Source: Pseudomonas antarctica (GTDB lineage: Bacteria; Pseudomonadota; Gammaproteobacteria; Pseudomonadales; Pseudomonadaceae). Taken from it: a DNA stretch of 64,000 bases. Shown here piece by piece: positions 30,523-39,204 of this stretch (its first letter is position 1; every line of letters starts with the position of its first letter). The stretch is from NCBI RefSeq assembly GCF_001647715.1, contig NZ_CP015600.1:1426001-1490000 (forward strand), in the 5' to 3' direction. The notes beneath the pieces were generated by a model. The model ran no database searches and was not told the DNA's origin. It worked only from the letters and a program-made list of their open reading frames with translations. The position numbers and the translations under genes are program-made.

Positions 30523-31221
30523 GTGCGCTTTTTTAAAGTGGTCGGTGCGCTGCTGTTGCTGGCGGGTGTGTGTGCACTGGGTGTGTGGCGAGGCTGGGTG
30601 CCGTTGCCCAATGAATGGAATCCCTGGGCGCCGCTGGATGTGCGCGCCAGCCCGAACGTGTTGACGCGGTTCAAGCTCGGGCGGCTGCAGGATGATCCGG
30701 CGCTGTGCGACGAGGTGTTGAAAACGTCTGGTTTGCGCGTCATCCGTCAGGCAGACAGCCCCGCTGACGCCGCGTGCCCATTGCGCAACGTCTTGCGTGT
30801 GCAAGGCGCCGACGTGGCCTTGAGCAGCAGCTTTCTCGCCAGCTGCCCGCTGGCCGTGGCGTTTGCCTTGTTCGAGCGCCATAGCCTGCAACCGGCGGCC
30901 CAGGCGGTATTTGGCCAGGCGGTGACGCGGGTCGATCACTTGGGCAGCTTTGCCTGTCGCAACCTGTATAACCGCGCAGACGGGCGGCTCAGTCAACATG
31001 CCTCGGCCAATGCCCTGGATATTGCCGGCTTCCGCCTGGCGGATGGACGCAGCATCAGTGTGCTCAAAGACTGGCCGGGGGAAGGCGATGGCGCGCGTTT
31101 TTTGCGGCAGGTGCGAGAGGGGGCCTGCGCCGATTTCAACGTGGTGTTGAGCCCGGACTACAACGCTGCTCATCGCAACCACTTCCATCTGGACATGGGG
31201 CCCTGGTGGGTGTGCCGCTGA
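30523..31221 (+). CDS. Extensin-like C-terminal domain protein
   Basis: 232 aa. Membrane anchor at residues 4-22 (FKVVGALLLLAGVCALGVW), then the extensin-like domain, which resembles D-Ala-D-Ala metallopeptidases: SQHASANALDIAGF, and HRNHFHLDMGPW at the C-terminus with candidate zinc histidines. Four cysteines may form disulfides in the periplasm. A cell-wall role is an inference. GTG start, immediately behind the PEP mutase family gene. Confidence 0.85.
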   Translation: MRFFKVVGALLLLAGVCALGVWRGWVPLPNEWNPWAPLDVRASPNVLTRFKLGRLQDDPALCDEVLKTSGLRVIRQADSPADAACPLRNVLRVQGADVALSSSFLASCPLAVAFALFERHSLQPAAQAVFGQAVTRVDHLGSFACRNLYNRADGRLSQHASANALDIAGFRLADGRSISVLKDWPGEGDGARFLRQVREGACADFNVVLSPDYNAAHRNHFHLDMGPWWVCR

Positions 31222-31224
31222 GGC

Positions 31225-31845
31225 TTATGCGGCGAGGCGCAGGTTGTTGAGGATCAGTGGACGCGCCCAGTTGTAATCGAAGTCCAGCGCTTTCTGTTGC
31301 GCTTCCAGTGCTTCGGTCGGGTACGGCGTGGCGGGTGGTGGCAGCAAGTCCAGTTCGAACTCGGCAATCGGCAGGTGCAAGGGCTGTGGTTCCGGTGCCG
31401 GGCCTGGCGCAGGCTTTGGTTGACCAGCGTTCAGAACAATCGGGCGTACCCAACCGCTTTCAAAATTCTGCTGGCGCTGTAGGGCGACGATTTCTTCTGC
31501 CGGGAACGGCGCGGGGGGCGGTGGCAGCAACTCGGTTTCAAATTCGGCGATGGGCAGGAACAGCGGCTCCGGTGGGGCGATCTCGGTGTCCTTCACATCG
31601 CACTCACGCTGGGTGAGGATCTGCGACAACAGGTCGGCGCCTTCGCTGGGTTCTACCGCCGGGTCTCTCGGTGCCGGTGCCTTGGCGGCGAGTGCGTCCG
31701 GCGTATCGCCGAGCTGTTCGGCCAACGCACGGGCGAAGAAGTCCTGCCACACATGACTCACGCCGGCCAGCGCTTGAGTATTACGCAGGCCGTAGTGGTT
31801 GTGGGTCGGCAATACACCGATAGTTGGGGGAAGAATGTCTGACAT
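31225..31845 (-). CDS. Proline-rich hypothetical protein with internal duplication
   Basis: 206 aa, no signal peptide. Two similar units of about 45 residues: LPIAEFETELLPPPPAPFP followed by QQNFESGWVRPIVLN, and LPIAEFELDLLPPPATPYP followed by ALDFDYNWARPLILN, joined by a proline-rich linker. The N-terminal third (HNHYGLRNTQALAGVSHVWQDFFARALAEQL) is distinct. Convergent with the extensin gene and divergent from rsmJ. No function recognised. Confidence 0.78.
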   Translation of the reverse strand: MSDILPPTIGVLPTHNHYGLRNTQALAGVSHVWQDFFARALAEQLGDTPDALAAKAPAPRDPAVEPSEGADLLSQILTQRECDVKDTEIAPPEPLFLPIAEFETELLPPPPAPFPAEEIVALQRQQNFESGWVRPIVLNAGQPKPAPGPAPEPQPLHLPIAEFELDLLPPPATPYPTEALEAQQKALDFDYNWARPLILNNLRLAA

Positions 31846-31941
31846 TTTTCTCGGTCGACGCTCAGCTCTGGCAAAATACCTGACTGTTGTTTTTATCGGC
31901 CGCTATTTGCCGATCCTTAATATTTTTGAGCGTAGCGATTG

Positions 31942-32724
31942 ATGAACGAACAACCAGCGGCCAGCCGCATTCGGGTCGAGGCCTTGGCCGAAGGTTTTAC
32001 GGCGCGTGCCGAGCAGTGGGCTTCGTTGCTGGGCCTGCCGTTGCACCTGGATGAGGCGGACTTTTCCCTGCAAGTCGGGGAGCATGGCCTGCAGCTCCAA
32101 CAGCTTGGGCCTGACGCACCGGGGCCGGTGCGCGTGGACTTTGTCGAAGGCGGCGCAGCTCACCGGCGTTTATACGGCGGTGGCAGCGGGCAGATGATCG
32201 CCAAGGCGGTCGGCGTTGCTCAGGGTGTGCGCCCGCGCGTGCTGGATGCCACGGCAGGTTTGGGCAAGGACGCGTTCGTGCTGGCCAGCCTGGGCTGCGA
32301 GATGAGCCTGATCGAGCGTCAGCCACTGATTGGCGCTCTGCTCGAAGACGGTCTGGCACGCGGCGCGGGTGATTTTGAAGTGGCGCCCATTGTGGCGCGC
32401 ATGAAGCTGCTCAAGGGCAATTCCATCGATGTGATGCTCAATTGGGAAGGCGAACCGCCGCAGGTGATCTACCTGGACCCGATGTTCCCTCATCGTGAGA
32501 AAACCGCCCTGGTGAAGAAGGAAATGCGCCTGTTCCGGCCACTGGTAGGCGATGACCCGGATGCACCCGCCTTGCTGGCCGCCGCCTTGGCGTTGGCCAG
32601 CCACCGCGTGGTGGTCAAGCGTCCGCGCAAAGCGCCGTGCATTGAAGGGCCGAAGCCGAGCCATGCGCTGGATGGTAAATCGAGCCGGTATGACATCTAT
32701 CCTAAGAAAGCACTCAAGCCTTGA
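31942..32724 (+). CDS. rsmJ: 16S rRNA (guanine(1516)-N(2))-methyltransferase RsmJ
   Basis: 260 aa SAM-dependent methyltransferase modifying G1516 of 16S rRNA. SAM motif [19 protein letters not shown], acidic second motif LIERQPLI, and catalytic YLDPMFPHR (NPPY-like). C-terminus [13 protein letters not shown] is typical. ATG 31942 is preferred to the TTG three bases earlier. Confidence 0.94.
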   Translation: MNEQPAASRIRVEALAEGFTARAEQWASLLGLPLHLDEADFSLQVGEHGLQLQQLGPDAPGPVRVDFVEGGAAHRRLYGGGSGQMIAKAVGVAQGVRPRVLDATAGLGKDAFVLASLGCEMSLIERQPLIGALLEDGLARGAGDFEVAPIVARMKLLKGNSIDVMLNWEGEPPQVIYLDPMFPHREKTALVKKEMRLFRPLVGDDPDAPALLAAALALASHRVVVKRPRKAPCIEGPKPSHALDGKSSRYDIYPKKALKP

Positions 32725-32824
32725 GGGCCTCATCGCGGATAGGTATCTACGCAACTCTTTGTGTCGCTTTAAGTCTGTGAGGGGGTTAGGTAGATTGAGT
32801 ACATATCCGTTGCTGCGGTAACGG

Positions 32825-33170
32825 CGGCTTAGGGTTCCGCCCTTACGGCGGGTCACTTTTTTACAAAGCGCCTAAAAAAGTAACCAAAAAACGCTTTGCC
32901 CCACCACTCGGTGCCTCGCCTGGGCTCGGCATGCCCGCACTCCGGCTTGAATCCGTGGGCCGCCGCAATGGGCCATCCCTGGCCCAGTGCGGCTAACCCG
33001 GCGTCCTGCCGGGTTACCCACGGATTCAAGCCTGCGTTCGGCCATCGTGGTTAACGGGGCCTGTCAGATCAAGATCAACAGCAGATCAAAAGCAGAGCAC
33101 GGCGGCCTGAAAGCCGACCTGAGTGGTAGAAGCGAAAGCAGGGCAAAAGCAGATCAAAAACAGGGCTGCT
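32825..33170. repeat. Dispersed intergenic repeat region with nested inverted repeats
   Basis: No gene in the 500-base gap 32725-33224. It contains an outer perfect 16-bp inverted repeat GGCTTGAATCCGTGGG (32944-32959)/CCCACGGATTCAAGCC (33017-33032), an inner 8-bp hairpin AACCCGGC/GCCGGGTT (32995-33002/33008-33015), an imperfect arm pair GTCACTTTTTTA...TAAAAAAGTAAC, and from about 33065 short AGCAGATCAAAA direct repeats. I recognise this composition from repeated intergenic elements of fluorescent pseudomonads; copy number cannot be seen here. Confidence 0.65.
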
Positions 33171-33174
33171 TTTC

Positions 33175-33202
33175 TGTGGGAGCTGGCTTGCCTGCGATAG
33201 CG
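33175..33202 (+). repeat. Single REP element
   Basis: One arm only of the TGTGGGAGCTGGCTTGCC type, at the end of the repeat region and just before the TetR gene stop. No inverted partner nearby. Confidence 0.75.
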
Positions 33203-33224
33203 CCAGTACGGGCGGCACAAGACT

Positions 33225-33860
33225 TCAGGCCCTATAGGCCCGCATAAACAACCCCACCACTTCCTGCACATGGGCTTCGGCGGCTTCCTCATTCAGTGGC
33301 CCGCCGCAGCCATACAGCAAGCAGAAATTCGCCGTGCCCTTGAGCAGGCAAAAGAAATGCTCGGCCGCCGTCAACGGTTTGTCGATGCTCAGGGCGCCGC
33401 TCTGGTCGATCCGGCTGAGCAGGCGCTCCATGCCCTGCAGCATGCGCATGGGACCGGCTTCGAAGAAAATCTGCGAGAGTTTCACGTCCTGATTGCCGGT
33501 GGTCATCATCAGGCGATGCAGGTTCACCGACTCCTCGCTGTTGATCAGCCGATGGAACCCCCGCGCGATGTTCAACAACACAGTCTCCACCGGCATGCCT
33601 TCGGGCAATTCGAAGTACATCACCGGCAATTGCTCCTCGCACTTGGCCACGACGGCGGCGGTGAACAAGGTCTCTTTGTCGGTGAAGTGGCTGTAGACCG
33701 TCAGTTTTGATACGCCGGCCTCCAGGGCCACGGCATCCATGCTGGTGCTGGCGTAGCCATTGCTCAAAAACAGAATTTTAGCTGCTTCGAGAATTGCCTG
33801 GCGTTTTGCCATGTCCTTGGGACGCCCGGGGCTATTGGTGTTCACTCGATTGTCGGACAT
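33225..33860 (-). CDS. mexL: TetR family repressor, MexL-like
   Basis: 211 aa. N-terminal HTH (AILEAAKILFLSNGYASTSMDAVALEAGVSKLTVYSHFTDKETLF, within residues 20-70), C-terminal helical ligand domain with cysteines. Divergent from an RND membrane-fusion/permease pair, the arrangement of mexL-mexJK in P. aeruginosa, where MexL represses the pump. ATG 33860 was chosen for AAAGGTG upstream; GTG 33866 is possible. Operator-like palindromes fill the divergent gap. The symbol is by homology and context. Confidence 0.75.
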   Translation of the reverse strand: MSDNRVNTNSPGRPKDMAKRQAILEAAKILFLSNGYASTSMDAVALEAGVSKLTVYSHFTDKETLFTAAVVAKCEEQLPVMYFELPEGMPVETVLLNIARGFHRLINSEESVNLHRLMMTTGNQDVKLSQIFFEAGPMRMLQGMERLLSRIDQSGALSIDKPLTAAEHFFCLLKGTANFCLLYGCGGPLNEEAAEAHVQEVVGLFMRAYRA

Positions 33861-33870
33861 TTTCACCTTT

Positions 33871-33916
33871 AATACTGGACTGGCGAGTTTGGTATTAATA
33901 ACATACCGGCCAGTAT
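33871..33916. promoter_or_regulatory. TetR operator-like palindromes between mexL and mexJ
   Basis: ATACCGGCCAGTAT (33903-33916) is a 14-bp near-palindrome (12 of 14 symmetric). AATAC (33871-33875) and GTATT (33892-33896) form a second, wider inverted pair, and ATACTGG/CCAGTAT arms span 33872-33916. All lie in the short divergent gap, as expected for autoregulated TetR repressors. Confidence 0.6.
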
Positions 33917-33953
33917 AATTATTCCTAGCTCCATTTGCGAAAGGTCCTTCAGC

Positions 33954-35054
33954 ATGCGCAGCACTTTCTTGCCTCTTGCGTTGCCTGTCAGCCTGGTCTT
34001 CCTATTGGCCGCCTGCGGCCATGAAGAAGCGGCCCAAACCACTGTCCGCCCGGCGATGGTGGTGCAACCGCAGCCTTCCGCTCAGGCAATGGACAGCTAC
34101 CCGGGTGAAGTACGTGCCCGTTATGAACCGGACCTGGCCTTTCGTATTGGCGGTAAAGTCAGCAAGCGGCTGGTGGAGGAGGGCGAGCGGGTCAAGGCTA
34201 ACCAGCCGCTGGCAGAGCTCGACCCGCAGGATGTGCGCCTGCAACTGGAAGCCACGCGTGCCCAGGTTGCCGCCGCTGAGGCCAACCTGAGCCTGGTGCG
34301 CGCCGAGCGTGACCGCTACAAGACCCTGATGGACCGTCAGATGGTCAGCCGCTCGCAGTACGACAATTCCGAAAACCTTTACCGATCCGGTGAAGCGCGC
34401 CTGAAGCAGATAAAGGCCGAATTCGATGTATCGAGCAACCAGGCTGGCTATGCGGTGCTGCGCGCCCCACAGGAGGGTGTCGTCGCCAAGCGCGCGGTGG
34501 AAGTCGGCCAAGTGGTGTCCGCCGGCCAAACCGTGTTCACCCTGGCCACCGATGGTGAGCGCGAAGTGCTGATCAGCCTGCCCGAGCAAGGCTTCGGCCG
34601 GTTCAAGATCGGCCAGCCGGTGTCGGTGGAGTTGTGGAGCCAGCCAGACCAACGCTTTACCGGGCGCATCCGTGAGTTGTCGCCCGCAGCCGATCCTAAA
34701 TCGCGCACATTCGCTGCTCGCGTCGCCTTCACGGGTGGCAAAGTCCCGGCCGAACTGGGCCAGAGTGCCCGAGTTTTCATACAGGCTGACGGCGTAATTC
34801 CTCTGTCGGTACCGCTGTCTGCCCTGAGTGCGGAGAACGGCGCGTCCTTCGTTTGGCGTGTGCAACCTGACAACACGCTGAAACGCACACCGGTGCGCAT
34901 TGGCGCCTTTGGCGAGAAAACCGTGCCGGTCCTCGAAGGCTTGGCCCCCACCGACTGGGTGATTGCAGCGGGCGTGCATGTGCTTCATGAGGGCCAGCAA
35001 GTGCGCCCGGTGGATCGCTCCAACCGAGTTGTGAATCTGGCGGCCAAGGAGTAG
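33954..35054 (+). CDS. mexJ: RND efflux periplasmic adaptor, MexJ-like lipoprotein
   Basis: 366 aa membrane-fusion protein linking the RND pump to an outer-membrane channel. Lipobox LLAACG (Cys near 22). Barrel-sandwich/lipoyl half-motifs (RIGGKVSKRLVEEGERVKANQPLAELDPQD), a helical hairpin of roughly 90-160, and beta-barrel and membrane-proximal domains. No outer-membrane factor gene is adjacent, as with MexJK, which borrows OprM or OpmH. Confidence 0.85.
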   Translation: MRSTFLPLALPVSLVFLLAACGHEEAAQTTVRPAMVVQPQPSAQAMDSYPGEVRARYEPDLAFRIGGKVSKRLVEEGERVKANQPLAELDPQDVRLQLEATRAQVAAAEANLSLVRAERDRYKTLMDRQMVSRSQYDNSENLYRSGEARLKQIKAEFDVSSNQAGYAVLRAPQEGVVAKRAVEVGQVVSAGQTVFTLATDGEREVLISLPEQGFGRFKIGQPVSVELWSQPDQRFTGRIRELSPAADPKSRTFAARVAFTGGKVPAELGQSARVFIQADGVIPLSVPLSALSAENGASFVWRVQPDNTLKRTPVRIGAFGEKTVPVLEGLAPTDWVIAAGVHVLHEGQQVRPVDRSNRVVNLAAKE

Positions 35055-35060
35055 TCCCCG

Positions 35061-38000
35061 ATGGGTTTCAATCTTTCCGAATGGGCGTTGCGTAATCGCC
35101 AGATCGTACTGTTCCTGATGATCCTGCTGGCTGTGGTCGGCACTCTGTCCTACACCAAGCTGGGGCAAAGCGAAGACCCACCGTTCACGTTCAAGGCCAT
35201 GGTCATCAAGACCAATTGGCCCGGGGCCACCGCCCAGGAAGTCTCGCGCCAGGTCACCGAGCGTATCGAGAAAAAACTCATGGAGACTGGCGACTACGAG
35301 CGCATCGTTTCCTTCTCGCGGCCCGGTGAGTCGCAAGTCACCTTTGTGGCCCGCGACTCGATGCACTCCGCGCAGATTCCGGACCTGTGGTACCAGGTGC
35401 GCAAGAAGATCAGTGACATTCGCCAGACCTTGCCGCCGGACATCCAGGGGCCGTTTTTCAACGATGAGTTCGGCACCACCTTCGGCAATATCTACGCGCT
35501 GACCGGCGATGGCTTCGACTACGCCGTGCTCAAGGACTACGCCGATCGCATCCAGATTCAACTGCAGCGTGTGCCGGATGTGGGCAAGGTCGAGCTGCTT
35601 GGGCTGCAGGACGAGAAAATCTGGATCGAGCTGTCCAACCTCAAACTGGCCACCCTCGGCCTGCCCCTGGCGGCAGTGCAGCAGGCATTGCAGGAGCAGA
35701 ACGCCGTGTCTACGGCCGGCTTCTTTGAAACCCCGACCGAACGTGTGCAACTGCGCGTGTCAGGCAACTTCAAAACTGTGGATGAGATCCGCAGTTTCCC
35801 GATTCGCGTGGGTGACCGCACGTTCCGCATTGGAGACGTGGCCGACATCCACCGTGGCTTCAACGACCCACCGGCACCGCGCATGCGTTATATGGGCGCG
35901 GACGCCATCGGCCTGGCCGTGGCCATGCGTGATGGCGGCGACATTCTGGTATTGGGCAAGGCCCTCGAAGGCGAATTCGCACGCCTGCAGAAGAACCTTC
36001 CGGCTGGCATGGAACTGCGCAAGGTGTCGGACCAGCCGGCGGCAGTGAAAACCAGCGTCGGTGAATTCGTCCAAGTATTGGCCGAGGCGTTGGCCATCGT
36101 CTTGCTGGTGAGCTTTTTCTCACTTGGGGTGCGCACCGGTATGGTCGTGGCCCTGGCGATTCCGCTGGTGCTGGCGATGACCTTTGCAACCATGTATTAC
36201 CTCGGTATCGGCCTGCACAAAATCTCCCTCGGTGCGTTGGTGCTGGCCTTGGGGTTGCTGGTCGACGACGCCATCATCGCCGTGGAAATGATGGCGATCA
36301 AAATGGAGCAGGGTTACGACCGGATCAAGGCCGCCAGCTTTGCCTGGACCAGCACCGCGTTCCCCATGCTGACTGGCACGTTGATCACGGCGGCGGGCTT
36401 CCTGCCGATTGCCACCGCACAATCGAGCACCGGCGAATACACCCGTTCGATATTCCAGGTGGTGACCATTGCTCTGCTGGCCTCGTGGGTCGCCGCGGTG
36501 GTGTTTGTGCCGTACCTGGGAGAGAAACTCCTGCCGGACCTGGCGAAAATTCACGCGGCCAAACACGGCACCGATGGCCCCGATCCTTACGGTACGCCGT
36601 TCTACCAGCGCGTAAGACGTTTGGTTGAATGGTGTGTGCGTCGACGCAAGACAGTAATTGTCCTGACCCTGCTGCTGTTTATCGGCTCGGTGGCGCTGTT
36701 CCGATTTGTGCCGCAACAGTTCTTTCCCGCTTCCGGTCGCCTGGAGTTGATGGTTGACCTGAAACTGGCGGAAGGCGCTTCCCTGAGCAACACTGCCGAC
36801 CAGGTCAAACGCCTGGAAGCCTTGCTCAAGGAGCATGCAGGCATCGAAAACTATGTGGCCTACGTCGGCACCGGTTCGCCGCGTTTCTATCTGCCCCTGG
36901 ACCAGCAACTGCCGGCTGCAAGCTTCGCGCAATTTGTGGTGCTGGCCAAAACCATCGAAGAGCGCGAAAGCCTGCGCACCTGGCTGATCGAAACCCTTAA
37001 CGAGCAATTCCCCGAACTGCGCTCGCGGGTCACGCGCCTGGAGAACGGCCCGCCCGTGGGCTATCCGGTGCAGTTTCGTGTGACCGGCGAACACATCGAA
37101 GAAGTCCGCGCCTTGGCCCGCAAAGTGGCGGCAAGGGTGCGCGAAAATACCCATGTGGTTAACGTGCACCTGGACTGGGAAGAACCGAGCAAAGTTGTCT
37201 ACCTCAGTATCGACCAGGACCGCGCCCGTGCCCTTGGCGTAAGCACCGCCAACCTGTCGAAATTCCTGCAGAGTTCACTGACCGGTTCCACCGTCAGCCA
37301 ATTTCGCGAGGACAACGAGTTGATCGAAATCCTCCTGCGCGGCACCGTGCATGAGCGCACTGAGTTGTCGTTGCTGCCGAGCCTGGCGGTGCCGACCGAC
37401 AATGGCAAAAGCGTGGCGCTGTCGCAGATTGCCACCCTCGAATACGGCTTCGAAGAGGGCATTATCTGGCATCGTAACCGCCTGCCGACTGTCACCGTGC
37501 GCGCCGACATCTACGGCAAGGAACAACCGGCGACGCTGGTGCAGCAGATACTGCCAACACTCGCAGGCGTGCGTGCAGAACTGCCGGACGGCTACTTGCT
37601 CGAAGTCGGCGGCACCGTCGAGGATTCCGCCCGTGGCCAGAACTCGGTCAAGGCCGGTGTGCCTCTGTTCATTGTGGTGGTGCTGACTCTGCTGATGCTG
37701 CAACTGCGCAGTTTCTCACGCACTGCGATGGTGTTTCTGACGGCACCGCTGGGCTTGATCGGGGTGACCTTGTTCCTGCTGGTATTCCGCCAGCCCTTCG
37801 GCTTCGTCGCCATGTTGGGGACCATCGCCTTGTCGGGGATGATCATGCGCAACTCGGTGATCCTGGTGGACCAGATCGAACAGGACATCAAGGCTGGATT
37901 GGCGCCATGGCAGGCGATCATTGAAGCCACCGTCCGACGCTTCCGCCCGATTGTGCTGACAGCCCTGGCGGCGGTGCTGGCGATGATTCCGCTGTCACGC

Positions 38001-38126
38001 AGCGTGTTCTTTGGGCCGATGGCGGTGGCGATCATGGGAGGATTGATTGTGGCGACGGCGTTGACCCTATTGTTCTTGCCAGCCCTGTATGCTGCGTGGT
38101 TCCGAGTGAGGAAGGACGTCGCGTAA
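35061..38126 (+). CDS. mexK: RND multidrug efflux permease, MexK-like
   Basis: 1021 aa proton-driven exporter of the HAE family, 12 membrane helices. Typical segments are GQSEDPPFTFKAMVIKTNWPG near the start, the TM4 region ALVLALGLLVDDAIIAVEMM carrying the paired aspartates of the proton relay, and the duplicated second half ending GLIVATALTLLFLPALYAAWF. Six bases after mexJ. Substrates by analogy include triclosan and macrolides; this is inference. Confidence 0.87.
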   Translation: MGFNLSEWALRNRQIVLFLMILLAVVGTLSYTKLGQSEDPPFTFKAMVIKTNWPGATAQEVSRQVTERIEKKLMETGDYERIVSFSRPGESQVTFVARDSMHSAQIPDLWYQVRKKISDIRQTLPPDIQGPFFNDEFGTTFGNIYALTGDGFDYAVLKDYADRIQIQLQRVPDVGKVELLGLQDEKIWIELSNLKLATLGLPLAAVQQALQEQNAVSTAGFFETPTERVQLRVSGNFKTVDEIRSFPIRVGDRTFRIGDVADIHRGFNDPPAPRMRYMGADAIGLAVAMRDGGDILVLGKALEGEFARLQKNLPAGMELRKVSDQPAAVKTSVGEFVQVLAEALAIVLLVSFFSLGVRTGMVVALAIPLVLAMTFATMYYLGIGLHKISLGALVLALGLLVDDAIIAVEMMAIKMEQGYDRIKAASFAWTSTAFPMLTGTLITAAGFLPIATAQSSTGEYTRSIFQVVTIALLASWVAAVVFVPYLGEKLLPDLAKIHAAKHGTDGPDPYGTPFYQRVRRLVEWCVRRRKTVIVLTLLLFIGSVALFRFVPQQFFPASGRLELMVDLKLAEGASLSNTADQVKRLEALLKEHAGIENYVAYVGTGSPRFYLPLDQQLPAASFAQFVVLAKTIEERESLRTWLIETLNEQFPELRSRVTRLENGPPVGYPVQFRVTGEHIEEVRALARKVAARVRENTHVVNVHLDWEEPSKVVYLSIDQDRARALGVSTANLSKFLQSSLTGSTVSQFREDNELIEILLRGTVHERTELSLLPSLAVPTDNGKSVALSQIATLEYGFEEGIIWHRNRLPTVTVRADIYGKEQPATLVQQILPTLAGVRAELPDGYLLEVGGTVEDSARGQNSVKAGVPLFIVVVLTLLMLQLRSFSRTAMVFLTAPLGLIGVTLFLLVFRQPFGFVAMLGTIALSGMIMRNSVILVDQIEQDIKAGLAPWQAIIEATVRRFRPIVLTALAAVLAMIPLSRSVFFGPMAVAIMGGLIVATALTLLFLPALYAAWFRVRKDVA

Positions 38127-38128
38127 TC

Positions 38129-38722
38129 ATGCTGGCCACCGTTTCAGCCCTGATGTTGTTGTTGCTCGCCCCAGGCCCGACCAACACCCTGCTGTTCCGT
38201 GCGGGGGTGTTGTTCGGGTATCGGGCTTCGTGGACGCTGGTCTTTATCGAATGCCTGGCCTACTTGTTACAGGTGTCGGTGTGGGGCGTGGCGTTGCTTT
38301 ATCTCGCGGCCTATTCGCCAGGGATGTTGAACATCACGCAACTGGCGGCGGCCTGCTACTTGTTGTATGTCTCGTTCAAGCTGTGGCAGCGCAAAAGCAG
38401 TGCTATCACTGCGACCGGGGATGGTTTTTCCGGCCTGTATTTTTTCTGGCTCACCGTGATGAACCCCAAAGGCCTGCTGATCGTTTCGTTTATCGCACCG
38501 GCCAGCGCCTTTGCTTCGCTGCAAGGCTATATAGGGTTCATGACCACCCTTGCGTTGGTGGTGATACCGGTAGGGGCTGCGTGGATCGTGCTGGGCAGCC
38601 GCTTTGAAGGCATTCAGAAGACGTGGCTCACGCCGTTGAAGATCAACCGCGCGACATCCGTGGCCATCGGCTGTTTTGCAACGATCATGATCGGGCGGCT
38701 GGCGAGTTCGGTCATTCATTGA
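38129..38722 (+). CDS. LysE/RhtB family translocator
   Basis: 197 aa inner-membrane exporter with about six hydrophobic helices. The first holds the family motif LLAPGPTNTLLFRAG. Starts 2 bases after the mexK stop, so probably in the same transcript. ATG 38129 was preferred over an upstream in-frame start inside mexK. Amino-acid or related metabolite export by family; substrate unknown. Confidence 0.83.
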   Translation: MLATVSALMLLLLAPGPTNTLLFRAGVLFGYRASWTLVFIECLAYLLQVSVWGVALLYLAAYSPGMLNITQLAAACYLLYVSFKLWQRKSSAITATGDGFSGLYFFWLTVMNPKGLLIVSFIAPASAFASLQGYIGFMTTLALVVIPVGAAWIVLGSRFEGIQKTWLTPLKINRATSVAIGCFATIMIGRLASSVIH

Positions 38723-38866
38723 TTTACATGCTGATGCAAACAGGCATCGGCGGCTGTGGAACGTTCGCCTTTTTCACTCCACTCAGCATTGCCTGACGGA
38801 CAGGCACGGGTTTCGACTTCGCCTGTTGGCGGTCGGGCCTGATTCAATGAGTTTATGGAGTGTCAT

Positions 38867-39133
38867 ATGTCGTTTTGTACTGCGATTGCTGCTTTCAAAG
38901 AGGCGTTTTTCGGGGCATTGGTGGGCAATCATTTGCCTTGCAAACAGGTTGAGACCACCAGGGCGAAGAGACCGGTGTATGGACAGCCCGGGCCTCGCCG
39001 CCCTTATTCCGCCCAGCCAGTTGTAGGGCATACCCAATCCGCCAAGCCGAGCCACGGTAAACCGCACCCACAGCCATACCCGATCTGTGAGCAGCCAGTG
39101 CCCTACAGGCCTTTGTATCCGCTGTTTCGCTAG
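38867..39133 (+). CDS. Small proline-rich hypothetical protein
   Basis: 88 aa, rich in Pro, His and Tyr (GKPHPQPYPICEQPVPYRP) with a short helical start (MSFCTAIAAFKEAFFGALVG). GGAG lies 7 bases before ATG 38867, and a strong hairpin follows 10 bases after the stop. No homology recognised; may be lineage restricted or spurious. Confidence 0.42.
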   Translation: MSFCTAIAAFKEAFFGALVGNHLPCKQVETTRAKRPVYGQPGPRRPYSAQPVVGHTQSAKPSHGKPHPQPYPICEQPVPYRPLYPLFR

Positions 39134-39143
39134 CGCAAGACAA

Positions 39144-39179
39144 CTGCGCCCAGGTGTGTCAGGAGCCACCTGGGCGCAG
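39144..39179. terminator. Strong hairpin between convergent genes
   Basis: 13-bp perfect stem CTGCGCCCAGGTG/CACCTGGGCGCAG with a 10-nt loop, no T-run. It sits between the 88-aa gene and the DUF4197 gene. Confidence 0.6.
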
Positions 39180-39204
39180 AAGAGTGAAGGGTGACTCTGA
39201 GATA

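Noticed and set aside
34002..35750. 582-codon open frame antisense to mexJ and mexK
   Set aside because: It spans two real genes on the other strand, has shadow-type composition, and no ribosome site or domain.
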